IMG/VR virus record: IMGVR_UViG_3300025168_000139
Coordinates: 1-48,453 of that record
Direction: 5' to 3' (one strand)
Source: a virus
DNA: 48,453 nt
Part shown: one piece after another, positions 24,944 through 31,605 of the stretch
Layout: the number at the start of each line of letters is the position of its first letter
Position numbering within the stretch: position 1 is the first letter of the stretch
The notes under the pieces: model-generated
Database searches by the model: none
The model's input: the letters and a program-made list of their open reading frames with translations, nothing else
What the model was told of the DNA's origin: nothing
Made by a program: the position numbers and the translations under genes

Positions 24944-24972
24944 TTGACTTTGTATGGGATAAGTCTTATACT
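24944..24972 (+). promoter_or_regulatory. Strong sigma70-like promoter for five-gene small-protein operon
   Basis: TTGACT (24944-24949), 17-nt spacer, TATACT (24967-24972). The spacer contains TATGGGATAAGTCTTAT, one of the recurring elements of the accessory region; its ATAAG-T-CTTAT core is palindromic and overlaps the -10, so it may be an operator. Confidence 0.75.
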
Positions 24973-25002
24973 TATAGCATCTTAAATTAGAAAGGGAAGT
25001 TT

Positions 25003-25188
25003 ATGAGTAAATGTTTATGCGATTACCACGATAATTGGTATGAAATGAAAAGTTGTCCGTTTCACGAACCACATAAAGATGCTAACACCGGCAGACGATG
25101 CGAGTTCTGGAATATGGAAACCGGCGAATGCTATAGCGATGATAAATTTGATATAATGGATTGGGAGCCTAGCGATGAAAGAGCTTAG
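25003..25188 (+). CDS. Small Cys-rich protein
   Basis: A 61-residue protein with Cys in CLC, SCPFH, RRC and GEC contexts plus several His, likely a small metal-binding fold. The ATG has an AAAGGGAAG site. First gene of a tightly overlapping operon (25003-26109). Function unknown. Confidence 0.65.
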   Translation: MSKCLCDYHDNWYEMKSCPFHEPHKDANTGRRCEFWNMETGECYSDDKFDIMDWEPSDERA

Positions 25189-25456
25189 AGACTTTTGTGA
25201 CTGGTACCAGTTGACTTATCCCACGACCCAAGATCAGGCCGACAAAGTATTTTCAGAACTCGATTCTGCCATGGCCACCGAGAATGTCATGGAAGATGGT
25301 GAAATATCCGTAGAGGAAGGTGAAGAGAAGTATGAATACTACTCACGGGTCGCGGGTCAGGTTTTAACTAAATTTAAGTTACGTCCTATCAAAGATCACT
25401 ATCGTGGGACGTTTGAGAATTTTGATATTGAGAAACAGAAAGTGAGGGAGTGGTAA
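25175..25456 (+). CDS. Hypothetical acidic helical protein
   Basis: A 93-residue acidic protein overlapping the preceding gene by 14 bp; it reads as helix-rich (LRDFCDWYQLTYPTTQDQAD) with an acidic centre (EDGEISVEEGEEKYEYYS). No motif recognised. Its stop overlaps the next start (TAATG). Confidence 0.6.
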   Translation: MKELRDFCDWYQLTYPTTQDQADKVFSELDSAMATENVMEDGEISVEEGEEKYEYYSRVAGQVLTKFKLRPIKDHYRGTFENFDIEKQKVREW

Positions 25457-25659
25457 TGAGTGAAGTATTTGATAAACTTACAGCGGGTGAAACTGAAACA
25501 ATATCCTATAAAATAAAAAAGATATCTAACGGGTATGTTCTTAAAAGATATTACTATAAAAAAACTAGTTCTATGTCTTTAAGTAAATTAAAAGAAAAGG
25601 TGTTTTATAATGATATTATTGATTTAACTAGTGATATGGCATTGGAGGAACAGCGATGA
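25456..25659 (+). CDS. Hypothetical small protein
   Basis: Start chosen at ATG 25456, overlapping the previous stop; a GTG at 25450 is less likely. The 67-residue product is basic and Tyr-rich in the middle (YVLKRYYYKKTSS) with an acidic end. Overlaps the next gene by 4 bp. Confidence 0.55.
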   Translation: MSEVFDKLTAGETETISYKIKKISNGYVLKRYYYKKTSSMSLSKLKEKVFYNDIIDLTSDMALEEQR

Positions 25660-25889
25660 GTAAAGTATTTAAAGTAACAGCGACTATGGATTTTGGTTTT
25701 CACATTTTTATTAGAGCCAAGAATGAAGAAGAAGCTATGGAAAAAGCCGGAGAAATTGATGGTATGGGGGATTGGTGGGTAAAATCCGATGATGGCCATG
25801 ATTGGACCATGGAACAGGCGTGGGAGGTTAATAAAAATGAATACAAAGAAGAAGATGTTTTTATTGAAGAGGAAGATAAACATGAGTGA
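25656..25889 (+). CDS. Small acidic protein
   Basis: A 77-residue protein, ATGA overlap with the preceding stop. FKVTATMDFGFHIFIRAKN followed by a helix (EEEAMEKAGEI) and WWVKSDDGHDW gives a beta-beta-alpha pattern common in small phage proteins of the type xFxVxAxNxEEA. Very acidic C-terminus. Function unknown. Confidence 0.6.
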   Translation: MSKVFKVTATMDFGFHIFIRAKNEEEAMEKAGEIDGMGDWWVKSDDGHDWTMEQAWEVNKNEYKEEDVFIEEEDKHE

Positions 25890-26109
25890 AATTAATATTA
25901 GAAAAATTCAGGAAGTAATGTTTGATTTGTATGACGTGGCCAATGGTAAAATATCAAAGTTTTCCAAAGGTTATGCCAAAGAGCTTGCAGAAAAGCTAGA
26001 AGATGTTGAGCAAGATTTGAAAGCAAGAAACGAAGACCCTGACGAACAATTGGGCAAACAAATTTACTCTGGTGCTTTTTTAAATAAAGAAGTTGACACC
26101 AAGAAATAA
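25882..26109 (+). CDS. Small helical protein, last gene of operon
   Basis: The ATG at 25882 overlaps the previous gene by 8 bp; longer versions starting upstream would lie within that gene. The 75-residue product is helical (YAKELAEKLEDVEQDLKARN). The final codons contain the -35 box TTGACA of the next promoter, so the gene end doubles as a promoter. Confidence 0.55.
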   Translation: MSEINIRKIQEVMFDLYDVANGKISKFSKGYAKELAEKLEDVEQDLKARNEDPDEQLGKQIYSGAFLNKEVDTKK

Positions 26110-26122
26110 AAAATGCTATAAT
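26093..26122 (+). promoter_or_regulatory. Consensus sigma70 promoter driving a short RNA
   Basis: Perfect TTGACA (26093-26098) and perfect TATAAT (26117-26122) with an 18-nt spacer, the best promoter match I found in the window. The predicted start is near 26129. Confidence 0.8.
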
Positions 26123-26128
26123 ATAGAA

Positions 26129-26189
26129 GATTCTTTTCTCTGTGGTCAGACACAACTTAAAACCCCCGTCCTATAAGCGGGGGTTTTTT
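26129..26189 (+). ncRNA. Candidate ~60-nt small RNA
   Basis: A terminator begins about 38 nt after the start of the -10 box: AACCCCCG (26161-26168), 9-nt loop, CGGGGGTT (26178-26185), then T tract to 26189. No ORF with a ribosome site fits in between. The 5' part contains a small hairpin TGTG-GTCAGA-CACA around 26140-26154 and a pyrimidine-rich start (TTCTTTTCTCTG) that could pair with purine-rich ribosome sites. The hairpin also terminates the upstream operon, so readthrough control is an alternative. Confidence 0.55.
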
Positions 26190-26439
26190 GTTACATAAGT
26201 ATACAGTATACACTATGTTCTGAAATCAAAAAAAATATTTTTATTTTTTGGGAAAACAGCGTATACTTATGTAACATTTTAGTTATCTAATTGAATCTAA
26301 AAGGTTAATCAGGAAAATATTGTTACATATTTGATTTTCAATGGTGTATACGTGTAACACTTCTTGACTTCTTTTTTGTTTTGTGGAAGTAATGTAACAT
26401 AGACACAGTAACAGTTACAGCAAGTGAGACAGTAAAAAC
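26190..26439. repeat. Inverted and iterated motif cluster upstream of TerS
   Basis: A 250-bp gene-free region. GTTACATAAGTATAC (26190-26204) is matched by its exact reverse complement at 26261-26275. GTATAC occurs at 26199, 26206, 26261 and 26346. GTTAC/GTAAC occurs repeatedly to about 26415, including GTAACAGTTAC. A third degenerate pair is GTTACATATTTG (26322) with GTATACGTGTAAC (26346-26358). Between the first arms is an A/T tract. This could be a replication origin, a TerS recognition (pac) site or a multi-operator. Confidence 0.7.
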
Positions 26440-27018
26440 ATGGCTAGACCAAGAAAGAACGAAAACACACCTTTAACACGAAAAATGGAGCGTTTTGTCA
26501 AAGAATTTGTCACAAATGATGGTTTTTTGACCAAAAGAGAGTGTGCAATCAAGGCCGGATACTCAAAAGGTAGTGCTCATGTGAAAGCTTATGAGCTTAC
26601 AAACCCTGATTTGAACCCTCATGTTGTTGCTTACATGAATAAATATAAAGCAGAAGTAGATGAAAAATATGGTGTTTCTTATGGAAGACATATAAGAGAC
26701 TTACAAAGGATTCGCGATGAAGCTTTGGAAGCCGGTGCTTATTCGGCGGCGGTTCAGGCTGAGAAGGCTAGAGGTTTGGCACAAGGAAACATTTATGTCA
26801 GTAAATCTGAGATTAGACACGGGTCTATTGATTCTATGAGCAGAGAAGAAGTTGAAAAAGAATTACAAAATATAAGAGATACTTATGGAACTTCCCTCAT
26901 CGATGTTACCCCAAAAAAAGAAGAGCCCAAGCAAGTCGCCAAAAAATCTAGAAAGTCAGTTCTTTCAGGCATTAAAATCAAACCTGAAAAAGTTAAACAG
27001 AAAGTTACTCTTAACTAG
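26440..27018 (+). CDS. Terminase small subunit
   Basis: A 192-residue DNA-binding protein. The N-terminal half has the TerS pattern KMERFVKEFVTNDG, KRECAIKAGYSKGSA (helix-turn-helix) and then a long helical region for oligomerisation. The C-terminus is Lys-rich. TerS rings recognise the phage packaging site and feed TerL. Unusually, TerL is 6.3 kb downstream. The last 134 bp overlap the nuclease gene in another frame. The ATG has no strong GGAG box; GTGAGACAG precedes it. Confidence 0.82.
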   Translation: MARPRKNENTPLTRKMERFVKEFVTNDGFLTKRECAIKAGYSKGSAHVKAYELTNPDLNPHVVAYMNKYKAEVDEKYGVSYGRHIRDLQRIRDEALEAGAYSAAVQAEKARGLAQGNIYVSKSEIRHGSIDSMSREEVEKELQNIRDTYGTSLIDVTPKKEEPKQVAKKSRKSVLSGIKIKPEKVKQKVTLN

Positions 27019-27346
27019 AGTAGAAACTTGGGTATCTCCAGGTGTTCCTGACTTACTAATTTGTGACGAAAAAGGGCTGTTTCATTTTTTAGAATTAAAA
27101 GTTACGGGTTCTTCCGTTGTCCGTTTATCTCCACATCAAGTATCTTGGCTGACTGCACATAAATTATCCAGTTCTTGGGTACTAATCCGCCAACAAAAAC
27201 CAAAACAATTAAATCCTATTATATATTTGTACCATGCCAAAGATGTAATGGACTTACAGAAACATGGTCTGAAAACAAATCCCGCATTATCTTTTGAGCA
27301 TAAACTAAACTGGGTCAAACTTTTTGACTTGATATGTCCCATATAA
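26885..27346 (+). CDS. VRR-NUC-type / Holliday-junction-resolvase-like nuclease
   Basis: A 153-residue protein with the restriction-endonuclease fold signature: an early Glu (NLESQFFQAL), GVPDLLIC (Asp of PD), FLELKV (ExK) and LSPHQVSWL (Gln). This PD-(D/E)XK order matches VRR-NUC and phage junction nucleases. The Glu region begins only ~22 residues in, so the 134-bp overlap with TerS (or slightly less, using the ATG at 26906) is needed. Could resolve branched DNA before packaging, which fits its coupling to TerS. Confidence 0.8.
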   Translation: MELPSSMLPQKKKSPSKSPKNLESQFFQALKSNLKKLNRKLLLTRVETWVSPGVPDLLICDEKGLFHFLELKVTGSSVVRLSPHQVSWLTAHKLSSSWVLIRQQKPKQLNPIIYLYHAKDVMDLQKHGLKTNPALSFEHKLNWVKLFDLICPI

Positions 27347-27389
27347 TCTGATATCTTTATAGGACACTTGTTAACTAAAAAGGAGACTT

Positions 27390-27476
27390 ATGTTTTTATT
27401 TATTAAATTATGGAATTTAATTTATTGGGGATCAACAGACCCTCAACCTCAGTATAAATCTAAAAGGAGAAAATAA
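27390..27476 (+). CDS. 28-residue hydrophobic leader peptide
   Basis: ATG at 27390 with AAAGGAGA site, product MFLFIKLWNLIYWGSTDPQP then a basic tail ending KSKRRK. The tail codons include the AAAGGAGA ribosome site of the next gene, and TAATG couples the two. Either a membrane micropeptide or a translational leader. Confidence 0.45.
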   Translation: MFLFIKLWNLIYWGSTDPQPQYKSKRRK

Positions 27477-27874
27477 TGTTAGCTACAGAGAAAGAATCAG
27501 TATTTTTAAAAACACTACCAATGTGGGTTATGGGCTTTGCACAAATCAGGCTTTCTAAAACCATGTTAAATAAATCAATAATAGATGCCAATAAATCTGT
27601 CAGGGATTTAGCTTTAAATTTTGGCATTGACTTTGATAAAATGAAAAACGGCGACAAGTATGAAGTATTAGCTCGCTTTGATGATCCAGATAGTAACCAA
27701 CATTCTATAGTCCGGTTTTATAAAACTATTAATCGTGGTGATAGGCGTGTTTCTATAAAAGGTATAAATCAATATGCTAATATTGGTGATCTAATAGCTT
27801 TGTCAGCTTGCCTTCCAAAAGATGACAATAAAGATATCATTATAATCAATGTAACTAGGAGGGCTAATCAATGA
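27476..27874 (+). CDS. Hypothetical accessory protein
   Basis: A 132-residue protein, start overlapping the leader peptide stop. It reads as an alpha/beta protein (YEVLARFDDPDSNQHSIVRF, RRVSIKGINQYANIGDLIAL). No motif recognised. Overlaps the next gene by 4 bp, so 27390-29021 is one operon. Base composition is very AT-rich. Confidence 0.6.
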   Translation: MLATEKESVFLKTLPMWVMGFAQIRLSKTMLNKSIIDANKSVRDLALNFGIDFDKMKNGDKYEVLARFDDPDSNQHSIVRFYKTINRGDRRVSIKGINQYANIGDLIALSACLPKDDNKDIIIINVTRRANQ

Positions 27875-28212
27875 GTAAATGGTACTTAATAACTGCTTTT
27901 TGTAGGAATGGTTTTTATGAAACATACTCAGAAACGCTTACCAAAGCGGAACGTGATGATGTTAAAACCTCAGAATGGGAAAAAGAGTTTTTAGATTGGG
28001 AATTTGGTGGTGTTGAATATAATCCTGATGATGAACATTATTGGTCAGATGCAAGAATAGTAAGTGTTTATTCTGTATTGGAAGTACCGGAAGAAGATAT
28101 TGAAGTGTTAAAAAAATATAAATATGTTCATTCTTTTGACGAAATAGTTAAAGAAAGAGATGCACCTTTAAATCCATTACCACAGCAACTTATAGGCGGA
28201 GAAAGTAAATGA
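27871..28212 (+). CDS. Hypothetical acidic accessory protein
   Basis: A 113-residue protein with a TAGGAGGG site 8 nt before the ATG. Acidic and aromatic (FLDWEFGGVEYNPDDEHYW), beginning MSKWYLITAFCRNGFYETY. Overlaps the next gene by 4 bp (ATGA). Function unknown. Confidence 0.6.
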   Translation: MSKWYLITAFCRNGFYETYSETLTKAERDDVKTSEWEKEFLDWEFGGVEYNPDDEHYWSDARIVSVYSVLEVPEEDIEVLKKYKYVHSFDEIVKERDAPLNPLPQQLIGGESK

Positions 28213-29021
28213 GTCGTTCATATGAAGAATATTTAAAATTAGCGCAAGAGCAGGCTGAAGGTGGCTTTTATACTAAGGCATCTTATAAAGAGGCTACAAG
28301 GTGTTTAGGCGATGCTTTTAATTTATTTAAAATGAGAGATTTACCTACTGGTGAATTTTATGGTGAAACTATTGATAATTTTGGTCAATCTTTTCCTACA
28401 AGACCAGAGTTAATTGGTAAAGAAATTATGGAATGGCAAAGAGTTGATATCTGGAATTTTAAGCCAGAAAAACATCTTTCTGAATATGGTGAATCTGCGC
28501 AACCAAAAGTTATGAAGTTGTATGAACTATGGCATCAATACAAAAGCATGGGCATTACAGCTAAACCTAAAGTAAAGAAAGAAATTAAATTTACTGACAG
28601 GCAGGCAACTCATTGGGGTACTTGCCAAGTTTGCGGTAAGCACCATAAAGTTGACAAAAAATATAATGTAATTGCAGAACATGGTTATACGCTTATGTAT
28701 GGCGGTCAAAGCGGTAGTTGTTTTGGTAGCAAGCATAAGCCATTAGAATTGTCTTGCTCAATAAGTAAAAGTTGGGTTGAGCAATTACAAAGAATTAAAG
28801 CCAATAATCATAAAAACGCTTTTGTTAAAGATGATCGTCTTGGCAATGCAAGAAAGTACGTCAAATTATGGTTGCAAGAAGAAGGCTATAAAACATCAGT
28901 TCAAAGAACTGTTACATTAGAATGGGCAGATAATTATATTAATAAACAAATTAATCAAACTAACAAAGTAATTGAAGGTTGGAAAGAAAAGCCTTTAATG
29001 CCAATTGAGATATGGGAATAG
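28209..29021 (+). CDS. Protein with phage-type zinc-binding CxxC...HGY...C domain
   Basis: A 270-residue protein. The centre has CQVCGKHHKV, then IAEHGYTL and SGSCFGSKHKP, matching the pattern CxVCG...xxHGY...xxSCxGxxxxP found in many phage proteins of unknown function and probably binding zinc. The N-terminal ~110 residues are helical. It closes the operon starting at 27390. Confidence 0.65.
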   Translation: MSRSYEEYLKLAQEQAEGGFYTKASYKEATRCLGDAFNLFKMRDLPTGEFYGETIDNFGQSFPTRPELIGKEIMEWQRVDIWNFKPEKHLSEYGESAQPKVMKLYELWHQYKSMGITAKPKVKKEIKFTDRQATHWGTCQVCGKHHKVDKKYNVIAEHGYTLMYGGQSGSCFGSKHKPLELSCSISKSWVEQLQRIKANNHKNAFVKDDRLGNARKYVKLWLQEEGYKTSVQRTVTLEWADNYINKQINQTNKVIEGWKEKPLMPIEIWE

Positions 29022-29043
29022 GAGAAAGTAAATGAGTATTTAA
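29021..29043 (+). pseudogene. Aborted three-codon start, copy of upstream gene start
   Basis: GGAGAAAGTAAATGAGT at 29021-29037 is identical to 28198-28214, the ribosome site and first codons of the preceding gene. Here the ORF stops after MSI (TAA 29041-29043). It looks like the residue of a gene lost by deletion between repeated starts. Confidence 0.5.
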
Positions 29044-29057
29044 AACCAAAGTTATTA

Positions 29058-29087
29058 AAGGCCGTCCAGATTGACGGCCTTTTTTAT
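29058..29087 (+). terminator. Intrinsic terminator
   Basis: AAGGCCGTC, CAGATT loop, GACGGCCTT, then T tract; 9-bp perfect stem ending the 27390-29021 operon. Confidence 0.93.
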
Positions 29088-29099
29088 TTGTGATATCAT

Positions 29100-29117
29100 A
29101 TGGGATAAATCTTATAG
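29100..29117 (+). promoter_or_regulatory. Recurring promoter-like element
   Basis: ATGGGATAAATCTTATAG, directly after the terminator and 9 nt before the ATG of the next gene. Related to 23172-23190, 24954-24970 and 31059-31077. If the TTATAG is a -10 box, the mRNA would be almost leaderless. Confidence 0.4.
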
Positions 29118-29126
29118 GAGAAAAGA

Positions 29127-29750
29127 ATGTTTATTAAAAAATCTAAAATGTCAGGAAAACTATTAGGACTGGACGCTATCAATTCAAATACTTTATCCAA
29201 TGAATTTTGCCAGAAAGAACATAAATCACCTGTTCAAAATAAAATATGTAAAATATGTTTTTCTTTTGCAATGTTAGAAAGTTATAGAGGAAATTGTATT
29301 CCTAATTTTGAAAACAACAGCGTAGCCTTATCAACTATAATACATGAAGATTTTAGTTATTTACGTTTTAGAAATGATATTGCCAGACTGCATGGACATG
29401 GTGAGCTAATTAACCAAACCCATCTACATAATTTTGTACATATGGTTAAATTTTTCCCCGATATTACTTTTGCTTTATGGTCTAAGCGTACTGATATTAT
29501 CCGCAAGTATTTTAAAAATAATGAAATACCTGATAACCTAATTTTGGTTTATTCTAATCCAGTTATTGATAAAGTAATGACTAAAATTCCCAGACCTTTT
29601 AATAAAGTCTTTAACAATGTATCTGAGAGATATAACGGCGGAGATGAAAACTGCACTGGACAAAAATGCAACGATTGTAGGCTATGCTATCAGTTTGATA
29701 CGGAGAACATAATTATTGAACAACAAAAGTTTTATGGAAAGAAACAATAA
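29127..29750 (+). CDS. Cys-rich protein, GP88-like
   Basis: A 207-residue protein. Two cysteine clusters are visible: FCQKEHKSPVQNKICKICFS (residues ~28-46) and CTGQKCNDCRLCYQ near 180-195. Between them is FPDITFALWSKRTDII and LILVYSNPVID. This layout, SGKMxG at the start and CxxC-type clusters at both ends, recalls the phage/actinophage GP88-type family and may bind a metal cluster. Enzymatic activity is unknown. Single-gene unit. Confidence 0.55.
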   Translation: MFIKKSKMSGKLLGLDAINSNTLSNEFCQKEHKSPVQNKICKICFSFAMLESYRGNCIPNFENNSVALSTIIHEDFSYLRFRNDIARLHGHGELINQTHLHNFVHMVKFFPDITFALWSKRTDIIRKYFKNNEIPDNLILVYSNPVIDKVMTKIPRPFNKVFNNVSERYNGGDENCTGQKCNDCRLCYQFDTENIIIEQQKFYGKKQ

Positions 29751-29759
29751 TTCTACAAA

Positions 29760-29823
29760 TAGAAATTTCTATTGCAACCTATTTTGCTATGAGATAATAT
29801 AGGATATCAGGATTTTCCTGATT
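29760..29823 (+). promoter_or_regulatory. Promoter flanked by two palindromes
   Basis: Perfect palindrome TAGAAATTTCTA (29760-29771) abuts -35 TTGCAA (29772-29777); 17-nt spacer; -10 TAATAT (29795-29800). A second inverted repeat ATCAGGA-TTT-TCCTGAT (29806-29822) covers the start site. The 14 nt ATTTTCCTGATTAA (29812-29825) recur inverted at 26305-26318. Typical of a repressor-controlled promoter. Confidence 0.6.
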
Positions 29824-29852
29824 AATTTTAATGTCAATATGGAGAAAAGAAT

Positions 29853-31007
29853 ATGACACATACTATTGAAAATTCTAATAATGAATTACTAAACTTAATG
29901 CAAAAAGTAAAAGATCAGGCGGAGCGTAGCAAAGATTTTATAGCTCCAACTAATGCTTTACAAATACAAACTTTAAATAAAGACGGAAGCCCCGCAGACG
30001 ATAGCGAGCAGTCAAAATTTAGTCGCATAGTCGTAGAGCGTGAAGATGGCGAGCCTACTTATATGTACAATGCTAACGATGTAGCATTGTCACAAATAGG
30101 GCAAAGAGCGGGCATTGATTCCAGAACTATGCAACGCTTGCAACAAGGATACCCAACCCAGTTTGATAGTGTAATAAATGCTATTTGGCAAAAAGAACCA
30201 AAAAATACTATGATCCGAACTTTTATGGATTCTGATACGCATGGAATTGCTAGAGCTGTTTTATCAGATAAGTTTAAAACTTTTGATAATACCAATTTAC
30301 TTAACTCAGCTATTCCACAGCTGATGGAATCCGAAGCCCAATGGAAAGTAGTGAATGCGGACGTTACTGATAAAAGATTATACTTGCGTTTAAAATCGGA
30401 AGTCATAACTGGTGAAGGTGCTAACAAAGGTGATTTAATGGCTTCCGGAATAGGACTTTCTAATAGTGAAGTAGGTGCGGGAAGCGTCCAAGTTTACCAG
30501 ATGTACTGGACGTTAGCTTGCCTTAATGGAATGCAAACCGAAAACCGCCATAGACAGTCGCATATTACTAGCTCGCAAGCAGATGGCGAAACGTGGAAAA
30601 TGTTAACTAACGAAGCTAAAGACGCTGACAATAAAGCATTAGAATTAAAAGTCAGGGACTTAGTAGCGGGTTATACTTCCCGCGATTCTTTTGATGAAGT
30701 CGTTGATAAAATGAAAACAGCGGGGCAAGACATTATTGAAGGAAGCGTAAATAATGCAGTCGATAATTTAGGAAAAGTTATTAACCTAACTAAAAAAGAA
30801 ACTAGCTCAGTACTGGACGGCTTGATGGCAACCATAGGTCAAGAAGGATACGCCGGAAATGCAATTAGTAGGGCAACCATGGTTAATGCGGTCACAAATG
30901 TAGCTAACCGCGTTGACGCTGATGAAATGGACGACTGGCAAAGGCGGGGCGGTCAAATACTTAACATGAATAAGACCGACTGGAATCGGGTAGCTGTAGC
31001 GGTTTAA
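29853..31007 (+). CDS. DUF932-like phage/plasmid protein
   Basis: A 384-residue protein. The core HGIARAVLSDKFKTFDNTNL, a beta segment (DKRLYLRLKSEV) and GIGLSNSEVGAGSVQVYQMY with LACLNGM match, loosely, the DUF932 pattern (aflSdrY, vNSxdGs, CxNgm) of proteins common in phages and plasmids. The C-terminal half is helical and charged. Function unknown; DUF932 proteins are often highly expressed early genes. Own promoter and terminator. Confidence 0.55.
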   Translation: MTHTIENSNNELLNLMQKVKDQAERSKDFIAPTNALQIQTLNKDGSPADDSEQSKFSRIVVEREDGEPTYMYNANDVALSQIGQRAGIDSRTMQRLQQGYPTQFDSVINAIWQKEPKNTMIRTFMDSDTHGIARAVLSDKFKTFDNTNLLNSAIPQLMESEAQWKVVNADVTDKRLYLRLKSEVITGEGANKGDLMASGIGLSNSEVGAGSVQVYQMYWTLACLNGMQTENRHRQSHITSSQADGETWKMLTNEAKDADNKALELKVRDLVAGYTSRDSFDEVVDKMKTAGQDIIEGSVNNAVDNLGKVINLTKKETSSVLDGLMATIGQEGYAGNAISRATMVNAVTNVANRVDADEMDDWQRRGGQILNMNKTDWNRVAVAV

Positions 31008-31030
31008 ACAGTTAAATATTACTAAATTTA

Positions 31031-31058
31031 AAGGCGGGCTTTACACCCGCCTTTTTTT
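31031..31058 (+). terminator. Intrinsic terminator
   Basis: AAGGCGGG, CTTTACA loop, CCCGCCTT, then T tract, 24 nt after the DUF932-like gene. Confidence 0.93.
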
Positions 31059-31077
31059 ATGAGATTAATCTTATATC
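31059..31077 (+). promoter_or_regulatory. Recurring promoter-like element
   Basis: ATGAGATTAATCTTATATC immediately follows the T tract of the preceding terminator and precedes the ATGGAGAAAA ribosome-site box of the gene at 31106. Confidence 0.45.
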
Positions 31078-31105
31078 TTTTAACCTTAATTATGGAGAAA
31101 ATCAC

Positions 31106-31513
31106 ATGGAAAAGAATCAACCATTAGTAGGAAGACTAGTAGACCCAATGGCAGTATCAGAAGAAAACCCGCCAGTAGATAAAGTTATGAATCAGCAATC
31201 AGAATTATTAGATATGATAGCGGGAGGAATAGCGGGGCTAGCTTCTTTATCAGCTGAGAGAAACTTCCCAACTGAAAAGATAAATAAAATTGTTGAAGAA
31301 GAAGTTAAAAAACAATTTGATCGAAAAGATTATATTGAAGCTGATGAACTTCCTTCAGCACTTGAAAATAGTGATGTAGTTTTTAAAGATACTTTTGATG
31401 ATCAATTATCAGATCACAGCGTTTTAACTGTAGATTCTGAGCTTTCTGAATATTTTGACGTTGACGATATTGTAGACAAAGTTATTGATCAGATAGAAAT
31501 AACAAGAAAATAA
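31106..31513 (+). CDS. Hypothetical acidic protein
   Basis: A 135-residue acidic protein. Residues ~25-60 contain helical Ala/Gly-rich MIAGGIAGLASLSAE, followed by a charged region ending in VDDIVDKVIDQIEITRK, a probable coiled coil. Single-gene unit with its own terminator. Function unknown. Confidence 0.6.
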   Translation: MEKNQPLVGRLVDPMAVSEENPPVDKVMNQQSELLDMIAGGIAGLASLSAERNFPTEKINKIVEEEVKKQFDRKDYIEADELPSALENSDVVFKDTFDDQLSDHSVLTVDSELSEYFDVDDIVDKVIDQIEITRK

Positions 31514-31539
31514 ACACCGCGTTTAAACCGCGTTTAAAG

Positions 31540-31567
31540 CCCGCTAGATTGACTGGCGGGTTTTTTT
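31540..31567 (+). terminator. Intrinsic terminator
   Basis: CCCGCTAG, ATTGA loop, CTGGCGGG with one G-T pair, then seven T. Preceded by a tandem 11-bp repeat CCGCGTTTAAA (31517-31527 and 31528-31538). Confidence 0.92.
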
Positions 31568-31588
31568 ATGCATATTATCGCATATAAC
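31568..31588 (+). promoter_or_regulatory. Promoter-like element, second type
   Basis: ATGCATATTATCGCATATAAC directly after the terminator; nearly repeated as ATGCCTATAATATCGCATAT from 32248, also directly after a terminator. Both copies precede a ribosome site by about 10 nt. Confidence 0.45.
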
Positions 31589-31605
31589 TAACAATGGAGA
31601 AGAGA

